In this document: one piece after another, positions 59,865-64,000 of the stretch
Layout: each line of letters begins with the position of its first letter
How positions within the stretch are numbered: the first letter of the stretch is position 1
Assembly (NCBI GenBank): GCA_022393335.1
Contig: JAJEKB010001448.1
Coordinates: 585,561 to 649,560 of the forward strand
Length of the DNA stretch: 64,000 bases
Direction of reading: 5' to 3'
Origin: Macrotrachela quadricornifera
Taxonomy: Eukaryota; Rotifera; Eurotatoria; Philodinida; Philodinidae
Made by a program: the position numbers and the translations under genes
Notes under the pieces: generated by a model
Databases searched by the model: none
What the model was told of the DNA's origin: nothing
Seen by the model: the letters and a program-made list of their open reading frames with translations, nothing else

Positions 59865-60104
59865 TTAATATGGTCGGAAACCTCCAACACCTGGTGCACC
59901 ACCATAGATTTGTCCACCTGTTGGATTTGGATTTCCACCTAACATATTATCCAACATTTCACCAGCAACACCTATTTAATAAAAATTTATTTCATTTAAA
60001 AATTTAATTGAAAATGAAAACTCACTGTTAACTCCTCCAGCAACATTTTGGTTGATCCATTGATCAGTGACAGCTTCTTGTAAATTACCAGCACCTGGAT
60101 ACAT
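59865..60104 (-). CDS. 61-residue Gly/Asn/Pro-rich small protein, copy A
   Basis: Two exons, 60104-60026 and 59971-59865, with a 54-nt intron (GTGAGT...TAG) that splits a Ser codon. It starts MYPGAGNLQEAVTDQWINQ, continues through GEMLDNMLGGNPNPTGG, and ends GVGGFRPY. No signal peptide, membrane span or known domain. A TATTTAA box about 80 bp upstream sits in a block conserved with copy B at 63.8 kb. Where both copies are present they differ only by AAC/AAT and TTG/TTA, both synonymous, and the introns are nearly identical. This argues for a real protein under selection, or a recent duplication or conversion. Function unknown; not recognised. Confidence 0.82.
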
Positions 60105-60339
60105 TTTCAAATGAGTAGTTGAAATAAGTAATTATTCAAATAAGAAATGTTACTTAATATTGAAGAAACAAAACGTCTTCTTAAATAGTCTAATGTTTAA
60201 CAGAGATAAATCACTGAAGCATGAATAAATATGAATAATAACCAACGCACATGATAGTATCTATATATTTTTTTCTCGAAGGTCTTTGTGCAATAATAAA
60301 TCAATAATTTCTTAATGTATTTTTGTGCTGACGTTGAAG

Positions 60340-60880
60340 CGCATATTTTTCATGGATACGTAATTGCGATAGAACATGATTACCTTTTACAAAAGTAAAA
60401 TATCTTTATCCTAATTTGACCTTCTATTACAATAATTTTTAAAAGAAAGACTCAAATTTTTGTTCAACAGTGTTCATTCCAACTTATTTTTGGTTTTTGG
60501 AATACAATCATCGATACTCCACAATTATATCAATATTTTTTCAAAACGAATTGGTTTTTGAAGTAGCAAACATAGTTACAAAGAACTCTAAATGATATTT
60601 TTCATTCTATTGCTTTCTTAATGTAAGCATAGTGTTATGTTGACTTAATTCGATCGAAACAAGGAATTCACTTCTGATGGTCAGAAAAAAAATTCTTGCA
60701 TTAGAAAAAGTGTTATTTTTAGTCTGATAAAAATTTACACTGTTTGAACCTTCTACATAAAATCTATCGTTTAATATGATTTTATTTTGATCAATTTTAA
60801 TATTTAACTTCATGGTTTTTTATTGCATATTACGTATCTGACGGAATTAAAGCATTCAGCCTAATACGACCATGACAACT
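60340..60880 (-). repeat. Dispersed repeat R1, copy 2
   Basis: The inverse counterpart of 53190-53690. It contains a 68-codon minus-strand open piece (60607-60813, starting MKLNIKIDQNKIILNDRFY) that is degraded in copy 1. It lies directly upstream of small-protein gene copy A, ending in TATGCGCTTCAACGTCAG-like sequence. That sequence also precedes copy B in weaker form. Confidence 0.65.
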
Positions 60881-61679
60881 ATTTCTTTGGTCTAATTTAA
60901 TAAAATCTACGGAAAATATAAGGAATTACAGTAGATTATCGAAAAAAAGATGATATAATTATTAGTGTATTGTTTTAACGTAGAAGATAGAATAATTTAA
61001 TGATTGTATTAGCAATTCAATTAATTGGTGAGAGTTGGTATATTTTCTTATACAATTCAATATTTTTAAACATGAATATTATATGGCATTTAATTTACGT
61101 TTTTATGATGGTATTAGTGGTTAACTGATTCATTGCTGGTTTGTTTGTGTCTTTTCACTAAACTTTTATGTTGAGAGAAAAAAATAAAATAAATAATATA
61201 TACAATTGATTCATTTATTTTAAATATAATTTCATTATGGAATTAACTTGCATTTTTATCAAATAATCATTTAGATTATATTTATGAAAAATATTCAAGA
61301 AATTTTGAAAGTTATCATTCAAACATCATTGCTAAAAGTTATCATATTCCAGTAAGTAGAGTTTGTTGTCATCAGCACGACCATTCATTAAGTATTTGTG
61401 TTGATGGTCGATCAAATTATGTAACAAAGGAGGAGGAAGCATATTTTATTTAAATCTATATCAATCAATGCGGAATTTTTTGGATAAGTGATTGAGCGGC
61501 ATATTTTCTCTTAGCAAATGCATGGAGAGATGGTGTAACGAATTTAGGGGGATGATGCACATCAAGATGCAGGACATGACGGAGCTCCTGAGACCCATGT
61601 CAGTGCGCAACATTTCATTAGACAGAATTTTAAAATTCAATCTTATTGATATTTTTTGGCTATTTTAGTGGAAGGGTCT
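60881..61679. other. Spacer with a short GC-richer patch
   Basis: AT-rich apart from 61500-61620, which reads unlike its surroundings (GACATGACGGAGCTCCTGAG). No gene recognised. Confidence 0.35.
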
Positions 61680-62160
61680 AAAAATCAGCATAAGAAAATG
61701 GTGATGCAACGACAGTGAGTTATATTTTTCTTAGCACAGGAATGAACTTAAAAAAAACTCTCTGATGAAAAGTTTTCTCTAATTAAGAGCTTTAATGCAA
61801 AAAAAATATTGATTACAGCTCAAGATTTGAAGGAATGACTTCAATTTTCCTAATAGAAAATCATATTCTGAGAGAAAAATAGTGAAGAAGTTTTAGAAAT
61901 GGACTTTTTTAAAGCGCGTAACAGATGAATAAGCTAACAACAATAATCAGTTAAACGACAAAACTTTCTAGCAGGATAGGGTAGTAGAGTAGACATTTTT
62001 TTACGATAAGTCTATTGAAACCTATCCATTTTTGTAAAAACCCATGTATATTCTGAAAGAGGAAATTTCGGCACGTCTTCCTATGCTAAAAACTCAATAT
62101 TGATTTGTTTGTGAAAAATCTACTTTTCTAAGGGAAGGCTTTTAAGCTTAATTTTTATTA
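61680..62160. repeat. Dispersed repeat R2, copy 2
   Basis: Same orientation and block order as 38610-39195 (AGAGGAAATTTCGG, ATGCTAAAA, GGGAAGGCTT). No piggyBac sequence adjoins this copy, which favours R2 being its own element. Confidence 0.6.
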
Positions 62161-63559
62161 TATATACAAACACTTATGTAAATTGGCGCCCATTTTTAGC
62201 AGGTTTTTTTAAGTCACAGAACCTGTGATCCTTTTGTTGCGCCTAAAAAGTAAGTATTTGAAAAAATGGATCTTATTATCATGCTTTACAACTTGAGATG
62301 TTCTTGAAGAACAAAAAAAAGAATTTTAATACATTGAAAGAATCTAGACACAAAATAATAGATTGCCAAATGATCTGTTTTTGGCCCTTGTTTAAGTCAG
62401 TAAATCAAGCTGAAAATTTTATCACAGTCTCCTCAGTTACGCCCCAACATATGTTACAACTTTCAGCTAATTTAAACATTCCCGAGCTGAGATCACTTTT
62501 TGAGGAGAAGAGGCCTTAAACTATTTTGATTCAATGAATATCTACCAATAATATAATTATAAATATGTTTCGTATACATAACAATATTTGTAAACGTTTA
62601 TCACCCCTACATTACTTATAAATTTGTCGAAATATTAGAATCAAACCGAAATTAATATATAACTACTAGTTGTACTTCCCATTATACTAATCATAATAAA
62701 AATGTTTGAAAATTTTTTTTTTTAATATTTATGTATCATCTTAGAAAGTTGGTAAAAATTGCAAAAAAACAAAAAAAAAAGAGTATATTCATAAGCTTGT
62801 CTTTTTTTATTATATTTAATATGATGATACCAAACAATAATATGTATGAAAATATTTTCAAACAGTAGGTATATTTGTTTTTGTTGTTATTTTTTATTCC
62901 TTGACTATAATAAACAGTATTTCGTGAATAATATTATGATCAGAATGATTCTTTGTATAAAACAAAATCCTTTACATGTGATATTTTAATTTTAATGATA
63001 ATAACATGTTTTTTACGGTTGATTTATTTTATCTTTTACATTGACTATCTAATAACATAATTCAGAAAAAAAATAATAATTCTAGAATTTTAACATAAAT
63101 CATATTTCAATAAAACTATTTTCAAAAAATAATTCAACACATAGAGCATAATAAATAATTGCATTTTACATCTAAGATTTTCATCACTTAATACATTATA
63201 TTGAAAAAAACAAGATATGTGATAAGCTGTACAATTTACATACGGCATCTGTTTTTATAATCGCATTTTTTTGTTGCAAAATGCATAGAATTATTAATGA
63301 TTCTTTCACGATGCATCTCTTGATATTTTTTGGTTTTTTAATACAATATAATAAATGATGAAAACATAAAATGTAAAAATAAACAACTTATTATGCCCAA
63401 TTATAATTTATCTATTTATTTCTTTTCAACAGAATCTATCGGTAATAACTATGAAAATATATAAATAAAAATGTTCTTATCTCTGATTAATCAATATATT
63501 CCTAATTATAGATACGACGTCCATAACTTAACTTTTAATTAATTATTGAAATATCTATG
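62161..63559. other. AT-rich intergenic stretch
   Basis: An open piece at 62298-62519 has no start context or domain. Nothing else recognised up to the conserved promoter block of copy B. Confidence 0.35.
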
Positions 63560-63717
63560 AATAATATACAGCTATAGGTCAATACAAAGATATATTAAGA
63601 AATTATTGATATATTATTATACAGGAGCATTCGAGAAAAAAATAAATACTGTCATGTGCGTTGGTTATTATTCATATTTATTTATGCTTCAATAATTTAT
63701 CTCAATTAACATTAGAC

Positions 63718-63726
63718 TATATAAAA
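63718..63726 (+). promoter_or_regulatory. TATA box of small-protein gene copy B
   Basis: TATATAAAA lies about 75-80 bp upstream of the ATG at 63801, in a block shared with the inverted copy A (CATTAGACTAT[AT]TA[AT]). The surrounding ~170 bp, including TGTGCGTTGGTTATTATTC, is strongly conserved between the copies. Confidence 0.5.
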
Positions 63727-63800
63727 AGACGTTTTTTTTCTTCAATATTAAGTAACATTTCTTATTTGAATTATTACTTATTTCAACTACTCATTTGAAA

Positions 63801-64000
63801 ATGTATCCAGGTGCTGGTAATTTACAAGAAGCTGTCACTGATCAATGGATCAATCAAAATGTTGCTGGAGGAGTTAACAGTAAGTTTTTATTTACAATTA
63901 AATTTTTAAATGAAATAAATTTTTATTAAATAGGTGTTGCTGGTGAAATGTTAGATAATATGTTAGGTGGAAATCCAAATCCAACAGGTGGACAAATCTA
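63801..64000 (+). CDS. 61-residue small protein, copy B (3' end beyond window)
   Basis: Exon 1 is 63801-63879 and exon 2 begins at 63934 after a 54-nt intron (GTAAGT...TAG). The window ends inside exon 2, after the PTGGQI codons. The encoded part is identical to copy A (MYPGAGNLQEAVTDQWINQ..., GEMLDNMLGGNPNPTGG). The gene points away from copy A, 3.7 kb between start codons. Function unknown. Confidence 0.8.

Noticed and set aside
62298..62519. 73-codon plus-strand open frame
   Set aside because: No domain, splice or promoter context; composition like surrounding spacer.

Overview
The window looks like a piece of a draft animal nuclear genome, most likely a bdelloid rotifer (Adineta/Rotaria-like). 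It is very AT-rich. Its genes are split by short GT-AG introns, mostly 45-90 nt. Extracellular, mucin-like, NHL, LamG and CYP3-type genes lie beside an OPT peptide transporter, a family generally regarded as missing from animals. Miniature inverted-repeat elements are abundant. The species assignment is inference; there is no rRNA, mitochondrial or spliced-leader marker here. A run of ten N at 53691-53700 shows it is a scaffold. Layout: 1-0.5 kb holds one exon of a minus-strand gene leaving the window. 3.1-8.3 kb is a CYP3-like cytochrome P450 with an in-frame TGA just before the heme loop and a 3.2 kb first intron carrying a striking heat-shock-element-like array. 8.9-12.9 kb is a dead DNA transposon with ~320 bp inverted ends, a nested TA-flanked MITE, and a second foldback element beside it. 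13.6-18.8 kb is a compact cluster: a type II membrane NHL-repeat protein (minus), an OPT transporter (plus, divergent from it), and a type II membrane protein with a carbohydrate-binding-like ectodomain (minus). 21.1 kb has a SWIM zinc-finger fragment. 23.4-25.7 kb is a secreted PAN-linker-LamG-LamG protein. 29.1-30.8 kb is an intronless FAD-dependent oxidoreductase. 32.8-35.5 kb is a secreted, probably membrane-tethered S9 prolyl-oligopeptidase-type peptidase. 36.5-39.2 kb is a decayed piggyBac transposon followed by a dispersed repeat. 39.6 kb is a small META/HslJ-like protein. 42-43.6 kb holds two TA-flanked palindromic elements. 44.6-50.8 kb is an extracellular-matrix pair: a small secreted mucin-WxxW protein and, on the same strand, an 11-exon type II membrane mucin (cytoplasmic tail, membrane span, Thr-rich stalk, C-terminal uromodulin-like D8C domain). 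51.5-57.7 kb is a MITE and then a 5 kb block bounded by outward-facing piggyBac ends with TTAA, containing an internally deleted piggyBac copy and a SAM-dependent methyltransferase gene. 59.9-64 kb holds two head-to-head copies of a 61-residue unknown protein that differ only at synonymous sites in the shared coding part. The recurring plan of a short polar N-terminus, one membrane span and an extracellular adhesive or glycan-type domain, together with secreted PAN/LamG, WxxW and D8C modules, suggests several genes act at the cell surface or in mucus. That functional link is inference. I found no tRNA, rRNA, CRISPR array or bacterial-type operon.
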